From Nocardioides ferulae (lineage in GTDB: Bacteria > Actinomycetota > Actinomycetes > Propionibacteriales > Nocardioidaceae): DNA of 61,428 nucleotides. A model generated the notes under the pieces. It searched no databases. It had not been told where the DNA came from and saw nothing but the letters and a program-made list of their open reading frames with translations. Both the position numbers and the translations under genes were made by a program. Positions 40,869-49,957 of this stretch are shown piece by piece (within the stretch, counting starts at the first letter, position 1; the number at the start of each line of letters is the position of its first letter). The stretch is from NCBI RefSeq assembly GCF_003660455.1, contig NZ_QZVR01000030.1, positions 1-61,428 on the forward strand. The letters run 5' to 3'.

Positions 40869-42335
40869 GTGGCCGGCTCCTACCCCTCCCCCCAGGCCGT
40901 CGGCAACGCCCCCGGCCCCGGGTTCATCGGGTTCGTGCACCGGCGCCGCCGCGGCGCCGAGCTGTTCCTGCTGGTGCTCGCGCTGGCCGTCGGCGTCGGT
41001 GGCTACGCCGCGGTCGGCCTCGGCGTCGACCAGGAGGTCCCGGCCGACCTGGTCGGCTACGGCGGCTGGCTCGCGGCGCTGGTGGTGCTGGCCCACGTCG
41101 TGGTGCGCTTCTTCGCCCCCTACGCCGACCCGGTGCTGCTGCCGATCGTGGCGGCGCTCAACGGGCTCGGGCTCGCGGTCATCCACCGCCTCGACCTGGC
41201 CTACGAGGCTGCCGGCAAGTCCCAGCACGACTTCGCCCAGCAGCAACTGACCTGGATGACGCTCGGCGTGGTGCTGTTCGTGCTCACGATCGCCCTGCTG
41301 CGCGACCATCGGGTGCTGCAGCGCTTCACCTACACCTCCGGCCTGGGCGCCCTGGCGCTGCTGCTGCTCCCGATGCTGCCCGGCATCGGCAACACCGTGA
41401 ACGGCGCCCGCATCTGGATCAACGTCGGACCCTTCAGCTTCCAGCCCGGCGAGGTCGCCAAGGTGCTGCTGGTGGTGATGTTCGCCGGCTACCTCGTGCT
41501 GCACCGCGACGCACTCGCCCTGGCCGGACGCCGGGTGCTCTTCATCGACCTGCCCCGTGGGCGCGACCTCGGCCCGATCCTGGCGATGTGGGCGGTCAGC
41601 CTCAGCATCCTCGTGGTGCAGCGCGACCTCGGCTCGAGCCTGCTGTTCTTCGGCCTGTTCCTGGTGATGCTCTACGTCGCCACCGAGCGTCCCGGCTGGC
41701 TGATCGTCGGCGGTCTGATGTTCTTCGGCGGCGCCGGCTTCCTCTACTGGTTCTCCGCCACGACCGGCCGGCTCTCCCACATCCAGAACCGGGTGAACAT
41801 CTGGCTCGACCCGATGGCCTACTACGACAAGTCACCGGGCAGCGGCCAGCTCGTCGAGTCGATGTTCGGCATGTCGTGGGGCGGGTTGATCGGTCGCGGC
41901 TTCGGCGAGGGCCAGCCCGACCGGGTGCCGTACGCCGAGTCCGACTTCATCGTGGGCGCGATCGGCGAGGAGCTCGGGCTCACCGCGGTGATGGCGGTGA
42001 TCCTGCTGTACGGCCTGATCGTCGAGCGTGCCCTGCGGGCGGCGCTGATCTCCCGTGACGGCTTCGGCAAGCTCGTGGCCACCGGCCTCGCCGCCGTCCT
42101 GGCGCTCCAGGTCTTCGTGGTGATCGGCGGCGTCACCCGGCTGATCCCGCTCACCGGCCTGACCACGCCGTTCCTGTCCTACGGTGGCTCCTCGCTGGTC
42201 GCCAACTGGGTGATCATCGCGCTGCTGCTGCGCATCTCCGACCAGGCCCGGCGCCCGGTGCCCGACCTCTCCGGCAACGACGACTCCGACGGGTTCGGCG
42301 ACGACGCCACCCAGGTGGTGAAGCTCTCGACGTGA
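40869..42335 (+). CDS. rodA: SEDS peptidoglycan glycosyltransferase RodA/FtsW family
   Basis: This 488-aa polytopic protein has the SEDS signatures PFSFQPGEVAKV, QRDLGSSLLFFGLFLV, YAESDFIVGAIGEELG and LTTPFLSYGGSSLVANW. It polymerises glycan strands together with a class B PBP, here the adjacent pbpA product. The start is either GTG 40869, just after the pstP stop with GGTGG upstream, or GTG 40857 inside pstP; the former is preferred. The C-terminus is a short acidic tail. Confidence 0.93.
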   Translation: MAGSYPSPQAVGNAPGPGFIGFVHRRRRGAELFLLVLALAVGVGGYAAVGLGVDQEVPADLVGYGGWLAALVVLAHVVVRFFAPYADPVLLPIVAALNGLGLAVIHRLDLAYEAAGKSQHDFAQQQLTWMTLGVVLFVLTIALLRDHRVLQRFTYTSGLGALALLLLPMLPGIGNTVNGARIWINVGPFSFQPGEVAKVLLVVMFAGYLVLHRDALALAGRRVLFIDLPRGRDLGPILAMWAVSLSILVVQRDLGSSLLFFGLFLVMLYVATERPGWLIVGGLMFFGGAGFLYWFSATTGRLSHIQNRVNIWLDPMAYYDKSPGSGQLVESMFGMSWGGLIGRGFGEGQPDRVPYAESDFIVGAIGEELGLTAVMAVILLYGLIVERALRAALISRDGFGKLVATGLAAVLALQVFVVIGGVTRLIPLTGLTTPFLSYGGSSLVANWVIIALLLRISDQARRPVPDLSGNDDSDGFGDDATQVVKLST

Positions 42336-43813
42336 ACAAGCCGATCCGCACCATCGCGACCTTCTGCCTGCTGCTGTTCGTGGCGCTGCTCGCCAACGCC
42401 ACCTACCTGCAGTACGTCGCCGCCGACGAGCTGGCCGATGACCCCCGCAACCGTCGGGTGATCGAGGCCGCCTACTCCCGGGAGCGCGGCGCGATCCTGG
42501 TGGGCCGCACCCCGGTGGCCGAGAGCGTCGAGAGCGACGACAAGTACGAGTTCCAGCGGGTCTACGACCAGCCGCTGCGCTACGCCCACGTCACCGGCTT
42601 CTTCTCGTTCTTCAGCCAGACCGGCGTCGAGCAGTCGCAGAACGCGGTGCTCTCCGGCGACGACGAGCGGCTGTTCGTGACCAAGCTGGTCGACCTGCTG
42701 CGCAACGACTCCCAGGCCGGCGGCAGCGTGCAGCTGACCTTGGACGCCGCGGCCCAGGACGCGGCGTACGAAGGCATCCAGGGGCTCGCGGAGAGCTCCG
42801 GAGGCCCGGTCCAGGCCTCGGTGGTGGCGCTCGAGCCGAGCACCGGCAAGGTGCTGGCGATGGTCTCCTCGCCGACCTTCGACCCGAACGAGCTGGCCTC
42901 GCACGACCTGTCGGCCGTGGACGACACCTACAAGTCGCTCGACCGCGACGAGTCGCAGCCGCTGCTGAACCGGGCGATCCAGACGACGCTCCCCCCCGGT
43001 TCGACCTTCAAGGTGCTCACCGCGGCGGCAGCGATCGAGAAGGGGCTCTACGACGCCGGCGACCAGGTGCCCGGCGGAGCGACCTTCCAGCTGCCGCAGA
43101 CCTCCGGAGACAGCGGGCTGATCGACAACGAGGGCCGTGACTGCGGCACCACCCGGATCCCGTTCACCCAGGCCCTGGCGCAGTCGTGCAACACCACCTT
43201 CGCCCGGCTCGCCATCGAGGTGGGGGCCGACGACATGCTCGAGATCGCCGAGAAGTTCGGGTTCAACGACGGCGACTACCTGCGCGACCTCGGGCCGCAG
43301 GCCGCCTCGAACTTCCCCGACGACATGAACGAGCCCAACACCGGGCAGGCCGGCATCGGCCAGTTCGAGGTGCAGGCCAGCCCGCTGCAGATGGCGATGG
43401 TGGTGGCCGGGATCGCCAACCAGGGCACGGTGATGCGCCCCTACGTCGTCGACGAGGTCCAGTCGCCCGACTACGACGTGATCGACAAGATCGACCCCGA
43501 GGAGTACTCCGACGCCGTGTCGGCCACCACTGCCAGCGAGGTCACCAAGCTGATGGTCGAGACGGTCGACAACGGCACCGCGAGCCCGGCCGCGATCGAG
43601 GGCATCTCGGTGGCCGGCAAGACCGGCACCGCGCAGAGCGGCATCGACGACGTGCCGCCGTACGCCTGGTTCGTCTCGTTCGCCCCGGCCGAGGACCCCG
43701 AGGTCGCCGTCGCGGTGATGATCCAGAAGGCCAACATCGACCGCGGCGAGATCGCCGGCGGTGTGCTCGGCGGACCGATCGCGAAGGCGATCATGGAGGC
43801 GGTGATCCAGTGA
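42332..43813 (+). CDS. pbpA: Class B penicillin-binding protein PbpA
   Basis: This 493-aa transpeptidase has an N-terminal signal anchor (TIATFCLLLFVALLANATYLQYV). The SxxK motif is STFK at 224-227 (PPGSTFKVLTAAAA), SxN is SCN at 285-287 and KTG lies in GKTGTAQ near residue 430. It cross-links peptidoglycan, and in mycobacteria PbpA is controlled by PknB. The GTG start overlaps the rodA TGA, as expected for a SEDS/bPBP pair. Confidence 0.95.
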   Translation: MNKPIRTIATFCLLLFVALLANATYLQYVAADELADDPRNRRVIEAAYSRERGAILVGRTPVAESVESDDKYEFQRVYDQPLRYAHVTGFFSFFSQTGVEQSQNAVLSGDDERLFVTKLVDLLRNDSQAGGSVQLTLDAAAQDAAYEGIQGLAESSGGPVQASVVALEPSTGKVLAMVSSPTFDPNELASHDLSAVDDTYKSLDRDESQPLLNRAIQTTLPPGSTFKVLTAAAAIEKGLYDAGDQVPGGATFQLPQTSGDSGLIDNEGRDCGTTRIPFTQALAQSCNTTFARLAIEVGADDMLEIAEKFGFNDGDYLRDLGPQAASNFPDDMNEPNTGQAGIGQFEVQASPLQMAMVVAGIANQGTVMRPYVVDEVQSPDYDVIDKIDPEEYSDAVSATTASEVTKLMVETVDNGTASPAAIEGISVAGKTGTAQSGIDDVPPYAWFVSFAPAEDPEVAVAVMIQKANIDRGEIAGGVLGGPIAKAIMEAVIQ

Positions 43814-45408
43814 ACGGCTCTGAGGCAGGCCTCGGCTACGTCGACGACGCCCGTCGCTACCGGCTCGACTCCCGAATCGCGACCGGCGGCATGGGCGAGG
43901 TGTGGCGCGGCACCGACACGGTGCTCGGACGCGAGGTGGCCGTGAAGGTCCTCAAGCGCGAGTACGCCGACGACTCGCTGTTCCGCTCCCGGTTCGAGAC
44001 CGAGGCTCGGCACGCCGCGTCGCTGTCCCATCCGGGGGTGGCCGGTGTGTACGACTTCGGCGAGGCCGCCGCGACCGATGGATCCGGGGTTCCCCGGCCC
44101 TACCTGGTGATGGAGCTGGTCGACGGTCAGCCGCTGTCCGCGCTGCTCCAGGGCGGTCGTCCGCTCGACCCGGCGGCGGTCCGCGACCTGCTGGCCCAGG
44201 TCGGCGACGCGCTGGGTGCCGCGCACGCGGCGGGCATCGTGCACCGCGACGTCAAGCCGGCGAACCTGCTGGTCACTCCCCGGCGCGAGGTCAAGGTCAC
44301 CGACTTCGGCATCGCCCGGGCCGCGGAGGGCATCGGCCTGACCCAGACCGGCCAGGTGATGGGGACCCCGCAGTACCTCTCCCCCGAGCAGGCGCGCGGC
44401 AACCCGGCGACGCCGGCCTCCGACGTCTACTCGCTCGGCGTCGTGGCCTTCGAGTGCCTCGCCGGCCACCGCCCGTTCCAGGCCGACTCCCCGGTGGCGA
44501 CCGCCCTGGCCCACCTGCACGACCCGGTCCCCGAGCTGCCGGCCTCGGTGCCGGCCGACCTGGCCGCGGTGGTGCGGCGCGCGATGGCCAAGGAGCCCGG
44601 CGAGCGGTTCGCCGACGGTGCGGCGTTCGCGGCGGCGCTGCGCGACCCGGCGACCGCCGTCGTGGCGATGCCGCCGACCGCGGCGGCCATGGTCGCCCCC
44701 CCTCCCGCCGAGCACACCCAGGTGCTCACCGGTGTGGGCGCGCCGGTCGACCCGACGCCCACGCCGGCGCAGGGCGCCGCACCGGCCGCGCCGGAGCGCG
44801 GCCGCAACTGGTGGCCGGTGCTGCTGGTGGTCCTGCTGCTGATCGCGATCGCCGTCGGTGCCTTCGCCGTCTCCCGTGGCGGTGACGACGACGAGCCCAC
44901 CGACCGGCCCACCCCCACCCAGGGCGCCGAGACCGTGCGCGTCGACGCCTCCGCCTACGAAGGCCGCCCGCTCGACGAGGTGGTCGAGGAGCTGAAGGAC
45001 CTCGGGTTGAAGGTCAGCACCGACGAGGTCGCCAACCCCGGCGACGAGATTCCCGGCCTGGTCAGCGCGGTCAACCCGACCGGGCGGCTGCAGGAGGGCG
45101 ACCAGGTGACGGTGAGCTACTGGGGCGAGGTGCCCGAGGAGGAGCCCACCGAGACGCCCACCGAGCCCACCGAGGAGCCGACCGAGCCGGAGCCCTCCGA
45201 GACGCCGAGCGAGACCCCGTCGGAGTCCCCGACACCCACCGGTGAGCCGACCGAGACCCCGACCGAGGCGCCGAGCACCCCCGCGGCGACCGACGGGGCG
45301 GGCACGGACGGCGAAGGCGTCGTACCCTCCGGCGAAGCCGCCGCCGACGGGTCGGCGACGTCCCTCGACACCGGTGAGCGCAGCGAGCGAGAGGACGTCC
45401 GGCGATGA
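43810..45408 (+). CDS. pknA: Ser/Thr protein kinase PknA, with an extracellular PASTA domain
   Basis: This 532-aa kinase has ATGGMGEVWRG, VAVKVLKRE, HRDVKPANLLV, DFGIAR and GTPQYLSPEQA. One transmembrane helix lies at about residues 337-358 (WWPVLLVVLLLIAIAVGAFAV). A single PASTA-like domain follows (about 378-445: RPLDEVVEELKDLGLKVSTDEV...VTVSYWGEV), then a Thr/Pro/Glu/Ser-rich tail. Mycobacterial PknA has no PASTA domain, so this version may itself sense wall fragments. The GTG overlaps the pbpA stop. Confidence 0.93.
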   Translation: MNGSEAGLGYVDDARRYRLDSRIATGGMGEVWRGTDTVLGREVAVKVLKREYADDSLFRSRFETEARHAASLSHPGVAGVYDFGEAAATDGSGVPRPYLVMELVDGQPLSALLQGGRPLDPAAVRDLLAQVGDALGAAHAAGIVHRDVKPANLLVTPRREVKVTDFGIARAAEGIGLTQTGQVMGTPQYLSPEQARGNPATPASDVYSLGVVAFECLAGHRPFQADSPVATALAHLHDPVPELPASVPADLAAVVRRAMAKEPGERFADGAAFAAALRDPATAVVAMPPTAAAMVAPPPAEHTQVLTGVGAPVDPTPTPAQGAAPAAPERGRNWWPVLLVVLLLIAIAVGAFAVSRGGDDDEPTDRPTPTQGAETVRVDASAYEGRPLDEVVEELKDLGLKVSTDEVANPGDEIPGLVSAVNPTGRLQEGDQVTVSYWGEVPEEEPTETPTEPTEEPTEPEPSETPSETPSESPTPTGEPTETPTEAPSTPAATDGAGTDGEGVVPSGEAAADGSATSLDTGERSEREDVRR

Positions 45409-47213
45409 GCGATCCGCAGCAGCCGAGCGTCGGCGGCCGCTACCAGCTCGGCGAGCTGCTGGGCAGGGGCGGCATGGCCGAGGTGCGCAAGGGCACCGAT
45501 GCCCGGCTGGGCCGGGTGGTCGCGGTCAAGCGGCTGCGCACCGACCTCGCCAGCGATGCCACGTTCCAGGCCCGGTTCCGCCGCGAGGCACAGTCCTCGG
45601 CCTCGCTGAACCACCCGTCGATCGTGTCGGTCTACGACACCGGCGAGGAGCCCGCGACCGACGGCTCGGGCGTGGCCCAGCCCTACATCGTGATGGAGTA
45701 CGTCGCCGGGCGGACGCTGCGCGACATCCTGCGCGAGGGCCGCAAGATCCTGCCCGAGCGCGCGCTCGAGATCACCAGCGGCGTGCTGGCGGCCCTCGAC
45801 TACAGCCACCGCGCCGGCATCATCCACCGCGACATCAAGCCCGGCAACGTGATGCTGACCCCGAGCGGCGACGTGAAGGTCATGGACTTCGGCATCGCCC
45901 GGGCGATCAGCGACGCCTCGTCGACGATGACCCAGACCGCGGCGGTCGTCGGCACCGCCCAGTACCTCTCCCCCGAGCAGGCCCGGGGAGAGACCGTCGA
46001 CTCCCGCTCCGACGTCTACTCGGCCGGCTGCCTGCTCTACGAGCTGCTCACCGGACGGCCGCCGTTCGTGGGCGACAGCCCCGTGGCCGTCGCCTACCAG
46101 CACGTCCGCGAGCCCGCAGAGCCGCCGTCGACCCACGACCCCGAGTTGTCCCCCGAGATCGACGCGATCGTGATGAAGGCGCTCGCCAAGCGGGTCGAGG
46201 ACCGCTACCAGTCCGCCGCCGCGATGCGCAGCGACATCGAGCGCTACCTCGCGGGCCGACCGGTGCAGGTCTCCCTGGCCCCGCCGCGGCCGACCGCGGT
46301 CACCGCGCCGGTCCCGCCGCCGGCCGAGCCGACGGCGGTGCGTCCGCCGCTGCCGCCGGCCCAGGACGACGACCCGCGACGCCACGTCGGCCGGTGGGTG
46401 CTGGCCGGCCTGCTGGTGCTGCTGCTGATCGGTGCGGCGGCGTACTTCCTGCCCCGCATGTTCGAGTCGGAGCCCGACGACGTGCAGGTGCCCGACCTGA
46501 TCGGGATGACCGAGGCCGAGGCCCGCGCGGCGATCGGCGAGGCGGGCCTGCGGGTCGAGGTCGACTACTCCCCCGACGAGGAGGCCGAGGTCGACGAGGT
46601 GATCAGCCAGGACCCCGACCGCGACCTCTACGTCGACCCGGGCTCGCTGGTCACCGTTGTGGTCTCCACCGGCCAGCCGATGGTGATCGTGCCCGACGTC
46701 GTCGGCCAGTCCCGCAAGACCGCCGGTGCCGAGCTGCGCAACGCCGGGCTGAAACCGCAGATGCGCGAGGTCGAGGCCGACCTGCCCGCCGGGCAGGTTG
46801 TCTCCATCGAGCCGACGGCCGGCACCGAGATCCCCCACGGCGCCACGGTGACCGTCTCCTACTCCGACGGTCAGGAGGAGGTGCCCGACGTCGTGGGCAT
46901 GCGCCGGGCCGAGGCCGAGCGCGCGATCACCGACGCGGGGTTCACCCCGTTCGTGGTGGAGGACCCGAACGCGGAGGCGCCCAAGGGCGAGGTGGTCCAG
47001 CAGAGCCCGCAGCCGGGCCAGATCCTCGCCGAGAAGTCGGAGGTGACGATCGTGGTCTCGGCGTTCGAGGAGCCCACCGAGGAGCCGAGCCCGACCGAGC
47101 CCACCGACACCCCGACCGACGTGCCGACCGACACCCCGACCGAGTCCGAGTCCCCGCTGATCGGCCAGCGGTCAGCGACGGCGGAGAGGCGGCCTGGCCG
47201 AGCTAGCAGCTAG
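45405..47213 (+). CDS. pknB: Ser/Thr protein kinase PknB with three PASTA domains
   Basis: This 602-aa protein has kinase motifs LGRGGMAEVRKG, VAVKRLRTD, HRDIKPGNVML, DFGIARAISDASSTMTQTAAVVGT with the double-Thr activation loop, and YLSPEQARGE. One transmembrane helix (LAGLLVLLLIGAAAYFL) is followed by three PASTA repeats starting at VPDLIGMTEAEA, VPDVVGQSRKTA and VPDVVGMRRAEA. The mycobacterial protein has four. It is the central kinase of cell growth and division. Its TAG shares CTAG with the converging DUF881 gene. Confidence 0.95.
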   Translation: MSDPQQPSVGGRYQLGELLGRGGMAEVRKGTDARLGRVVAVKRLRTDLASDATFQARFRREAQSSASLNHPSIVSVYDTGEEPATDGSGVAQPYIVMEYVAGRTLRDILREGRKILPERALEITSGVLAALDYSHRAGIIHRDIKPGNVMLTPSGDVKVMDFGIARAISDASSTMTQTAAVVGTAQYLSPEQARGETVDSRSDVYSAGCLLYELLTGRPPFVGDSPVAVAYQHVREPAEPPSTHDPELSPEIDAIVMKALAKRVEDRYQSAAAMRSDIERYLAGRPVQVSLAPPRPTAVTAPVPPPAEPTAVRPPLPPAQDDDPRRHVGRWVLAGLLVLLLIGAAAYFLPRMFESEPDDVQVPDLIGMTEAEARAAIGEAGLRVEVDYSPDEEAEVDEVISQDPDRDLYVDPGSLVTVVVSTGQPMVIVPDVVGQSRKTAGAELRNAGLKPQMREVEADLPAGQVVSIEPTAGTEIPHGATVTVSYSDGQEEVPDVVGMRRAEAERAITDAGFTPFVVEDPNAEAPKGEVVQQSPQPGQILAEKSEVTIVVSAFEEPTEEPSPTEPTDTPTDVPTDTPTESESPLIGQRSATAERRPGRASS

Positions 47214-48061
47214 CGGAGCGGCTCGGCGTAGCTGAGGTCGAGCAGTCCTTCGTACGCCGGCGCCTCCACCTCGGCGAGCGTCTCCAGGCCCCAGCCCACG
47301 GCGACGTCGGGGACCTCGGACTGTTCGCGATAGGTCGCGACGAACTCGTCGGTGACCAGGGCGCTCACCATCGTCGCCGGGTCGCCGACCGCCTCGATGA
47401 CGTAGGGCTGCGGGTAGGGGCGCCCCTGCAGCAGGATCGCGTTGCCCTCGCACTTGATGCCGGTGGTGGTGATGACCCGCTGCCCCTGGATCGTGATGGC
47501 CGTGGCGCCGCCCTCCCACAGGGCGTTGACCACGGCCTGGATGTCCTGCTGGTGCACGACGAGGAGTCTGGGGTCCTGGGTGGAGGAGTCCTGGACCTCC
47601 TCGGGCGCGTCCGACAGCGTCACCCGCACGCCGGTGCCGCTGCGCGGCTCGAGCCCCGCGGGGTCGCTGAGCCGCGCCGCCTGGGCCCGGAGGCGGTTGA
47701 CGTCGCGCTCGTTGACCTCGGCGGAGAGCTCGTCGACCTCCTCGTTGAGGTCGCGCACCCGCTCCTCGAGCCGGTCGTACTGCTCGGCCTCGCTGCTGAC
47801 CAGCGAGGCGAGGTCGGTGTAGCGGCCGGGTCGCAGGTCGGTGCCGTCGCTGTTGGCGGCGCTGACCGCGAACAGCGCGCCGCTGCCGATGGCCACCAGG
47901 GGCGTGCCGACCCGCCACAGTCCGCGGCGCCGACCGGAGTCGCGTTGCTCACTGCCCTGTGGGTCGTGCTGCGCGCGGCGTGGCAGCCGGGCGCGCCAGC
48001 CCGCGCGCGGGGAGGGGGTCTCCTCCTCGTGTGCGGGTCTCGCGTGGGAACCGGTGGCCAT
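47210..48061 (-). CDS. DUF881 membrane-anchored protein
   Basis: This 283-aa protein has a basic cytoplasmic N-terminus, one transmembrane segment (VGTPLVAIGSGALFAVSAA), a coiled coil (AEQYDRLEERVRDLNEEVDELSAEV) and the DUF881 domain (GTGVRVTLSDAP, VVHQQDIQAVVNALWEGGATAITIQGQRV). This gene neighbours crgA and pknB across actinobacteria and may act in division or wall synthesis; its role is not established. The ATG at 48061 follows TACCTT by 7 nt, which suggests a leaderless start. Confidence 0.92.
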   Translation of the reverse strand: MATGSHARPAHEEETPSPRAGWRARLPRRAQHDPQGSEQRDSGRRRGLWRVGTPLVAIGSGALFAVSAANSDGTDLRPGRYTDLASLVSSEAEQYDRLEERVRDLNEEVDELSAEVNERDVNRLRAQAARLSDPAGLEPRSGTGVRVTLSDAPEEVQDSSTQDPRLLVVHQQDIQAVVNALWEGGATAITIQGQRVITTTGIKCEGNAILLQGRPYPQPYVIEAVGDPATMVSALVTDEFVATYREQSEVPDVAVGWGLETLAEVEAPAYEGLLDLSYAEPLR

Positions 48062-48132
48062 GCCCACTAAGGTAGCCGGGGGCCCCGAGCGTGTACCCGG
48101 GCCCGCACCGCGCGACCCGACGAGGAGCACCC

Positions 48133-48606
48133 GTGTCAAAGCCCAAGGCCAGGCAGTCGAAGCTCAAGGCCAAGCAGGACACCTTCGCCGTGGAGCGCGC
48201 TCCGATGTTCTCGCCCCGCTTCATCGTCTCGCTGGTGCTGATGGTCGGCGGCATCGCGTGGATGGCCTACTACTACGCGGTCCCCCGGGTCGGCGACGAC
48301 GGCGTGGCCGGCAACCCCGCGTTCATGGCCGACCTCGGCGACTGGAACTACCTGATCGGTTTCGGTGCCCTCTTCCTGGGCCTGATGATCAGCGCCCATC
48401 CGAGCACCCCCCTGGGCCGCGGCCGCGGCGTGGTGGTCGGCATGCTCGGCTGCTTCCTGATCGGCCTGGTCTGGATCTGCACGTTCTACATCTTCAGCAA
48501 CGACCTGAGCAGCATCCCGGTCTTCGACGACCTGGGCCAGAAGAACCTCTTCGTCGGCATCGGGTTCATGGCAGTGGGCTTCGCCTTCGCCACCCGCTGG
48601 GAGTAG
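48133..48606 (+). CDS. crgA: Cell division protein CrgA, enlarged four-helix form
   Basis: This 157-aa protein is about 60 residues longer than mycobacterial CrgA (about 93 aa, two helices). It contains four predicted helices: IVSLVLMVGGIAWMAYYYAV, WNYLIGFGALFLGLMIS, VVVGMLGCFLIGLVWICTFYIF and FVGIGFMAVGFAFATRW. The second pair looks like a diverged repeat of the first. The signature ADLGDWNYLIGF marks the family. CrgA helps recruit FtsI and coordinates septum formation. The GTG has GAGGAG upstream. Confidence 0.88.
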   Translation: MSKPKARQSKLKAKQDTFAVERAPMFSPRFIVSLVLMVGGIAWMAYYYAVPRVGDDGVAGNPAFMADLGDWNYLIGFGALFLGLMISAHPSTPLGRGRGVVVGMLGCFLIGLVWICTFYIFSNDLSSIPVFDDLGQKNLFVGIGFMAVGFAFATRWE

Positions 48607-48704
48607 CCCGCGATCGAGTCCGTCGCGCACGGGCCGGTGCCGGTCGCCTTCGGGCGCCGCGCCGGCCCGTGGGCATTTCGGGAGTGCCCCGGTCTGCCCG
48701 CGGC

Positions 48705-48776
48705 ATGTAACGCGGCGTCCGGGTAGCTACCGCGGTGTCGCGGCGCCGCGGTAGCTACCGGAACACCGCGTTACAT
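48705..48776. repeat. 31-bp near-perfect inverted repeat with nested palindromes
   Basis: Arms 48705-48735 and 48746-48776 match at 28 of 31 positions around a 10-nt loop. Each arm contains the self-palindrome GGTAGCTACC. It lies between convergent crgA and the rhomboid gene, so it may act as a terminator. The length and mirrored structure also fit a repetitive extragenic palindromic element. Confidence 0.9.
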
Positions 48777-48833
48777 CGCGCCTCACGACCGCTCGTGACC
48801 CGGATCACCCGTAGCCGCAGACCCCGCGGCCGG

Positions 48834-48911
48834 TTCTCCACATTGGGGATAACTCCTGTGGAGAACTACATCGAGGTAATTCTCCACATGTGATTCCACA
48901 GCTGTGGACAA
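48834..48911. other. Cluster of DnaA-box-like 9-mers
   Basis: Five 9-mers resemble DnaA boxes: TTCTCCACA at 48834-48842 (+), TTATCCCCA at 48844-48852 (-), TTCTCCACA at 48857-48865 (-), TTCTCCACA at 48880-48888 (+) and TTGTCCACA at 48903-48911 (-). The last is a perfect actinobacterial box. The stretch is visibly richer in A/T than its surroundings. dnaA/dnaN are not adjacent, so it may be a DnaA-binding locus near the origin and not oriC itself. Confidence 0.65.
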
Positions 48912-48990
48912 CCGGGGCGGGCTCCCGCGGACGAGCGCACGCCGAAGAGCCCGGCGCCGCACGGGCGGCACCGGGCTGCGACGGGAGAGC

Positions 48991-49935
48991 TCAGGCCAGC
49001 CCGGCCGTTCGCACGACGATCGCGACGGCGAGGAGCACGGCGAGCACCGCGAGCCCAGCGATCTGCACCGGCGTGCGCACCCGGCGCGGCGGGAGCACCA
49101 GGATCGCGGCGATCGTCAGGCCGCCGAGGAAGCCGCCGAGGTGGCCCTGCCAGGAGATGTTCGGCACCGCGAACGTGATGAAGAGGTTGACCGCGATCAG
49201 CGCCCAGAACTGGCGCATGTCGGCGCCGACCTTGCGGGCGACCACGATCAACGCGGCGAACAGCCCGTAGATGGCACCGGACGCCCCGAGGGTCAGTTGC
49301 AGCTCGGGCGCGGCCCACAGCACCACCGCCGAGCCGCTGAGCAGCGAGAGCAGGTAGAGCGCCAGGAACCGGACCCGGCCCAGCACCATCTCCAGCTGCG
49401 GGCCGATCACCCACAGCGCCAGCATGTTGAAGCCGATGTGCATCACCGTGACGTGGGTGAACCCCGAGGTCAGCACCTGCCAGTAGGCGCCGTCGGCGAA
49501 GCCGGGCAGCCACAGGCCGCCGCCCTGGGAGCACACCGCCTCGCCGACCGAGACGTTGACGTAGCCGTTCTGCAGGTCGCACACCCCGCTGGGCCGCAGG
49601 CCGAGCAGGTCGACGAGGCGGCTGCCGGAGCGACCGGTGGCGAGGATCGCCAGCCAGACGGCCACGTTCAGCGCGACCAGGACACCGGAGGTGATCGAGG
49701 CGTTCGTCGGCCGCAGCCCGCCGTACGCCGTGCGGCCGGTGCGGGTGGCCTTGCGGCCCTCCGCGACGCACTGCGGACACTGGAAGCCGACCGCCGCGTC
49801 GTGCATGCAGTCGGGGCAGATCGGGCGCTCGCAGCGCTGACAGCGGATGTGCGACTCGCGGTCGGGGTGTCGATAGCAGGTCGGCACCCCGACCCCGGAG
49901 TCCGGCGGGCCGGTGGGGCCCGGAGGGGTGGTCAT
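48991..49935 (-). CDS. Rhomboid-family intramembrane serine protease
   Basis: This 314-aa protein has an N-terminal zinc-binding part (Cys20, 32, 35, 40, 43, 53, 56; CYRHPDRESHIRCQRCERPICPDCM). A six-helix rhomboid domain follows, with HIGFNMLALWVIGPQLE, nucleophile GASGAIYGLFAAL and catalytic His in WQGHLGGFLGG. It cleaves membrane-protein substrates within the bilayer. It sits beside ppiA, as in other actinobacterial origin regions. Confidence 0.95.
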   Translation of the reverse strand: MTTPPGPTGPPDSGVGVPTCYRHPDRESHIRCQRCERPICPDCMHDAAVGFQCPQCVAEGRKATRTGRTAYGGLRPTNASITSGVLVALNVAVWLAILATGRSGSRLVDLLGLRPSGVCDLQNGYVNVSVGEAVCSQGGGLWLPGFADGAYWQVLTSGFTHVTVMHIGFNMLALWVIGPQLEMVLGRVRFLALYLLSLLSGSAVVLWAAPELQLTLGASGAIYGLFAALIVVARKVGADMRQFWALIAVNLFITFAVPNISWQGHLGGFLGGLTIAAILVLPPRRVRTPVQIAGLAVLAVLLAVAIVVRTAGLA

Positions 49936-49957
49936 CGGCGGCGGGGGTCGAACAGGG

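Noticed and set aside
48607..48990. oriC
   Set aside because: DnaA-like boxes are present, but dnaA and dnaN are not adjacent and only five boxes were found. It is reported as a DnaA-box cluster only.
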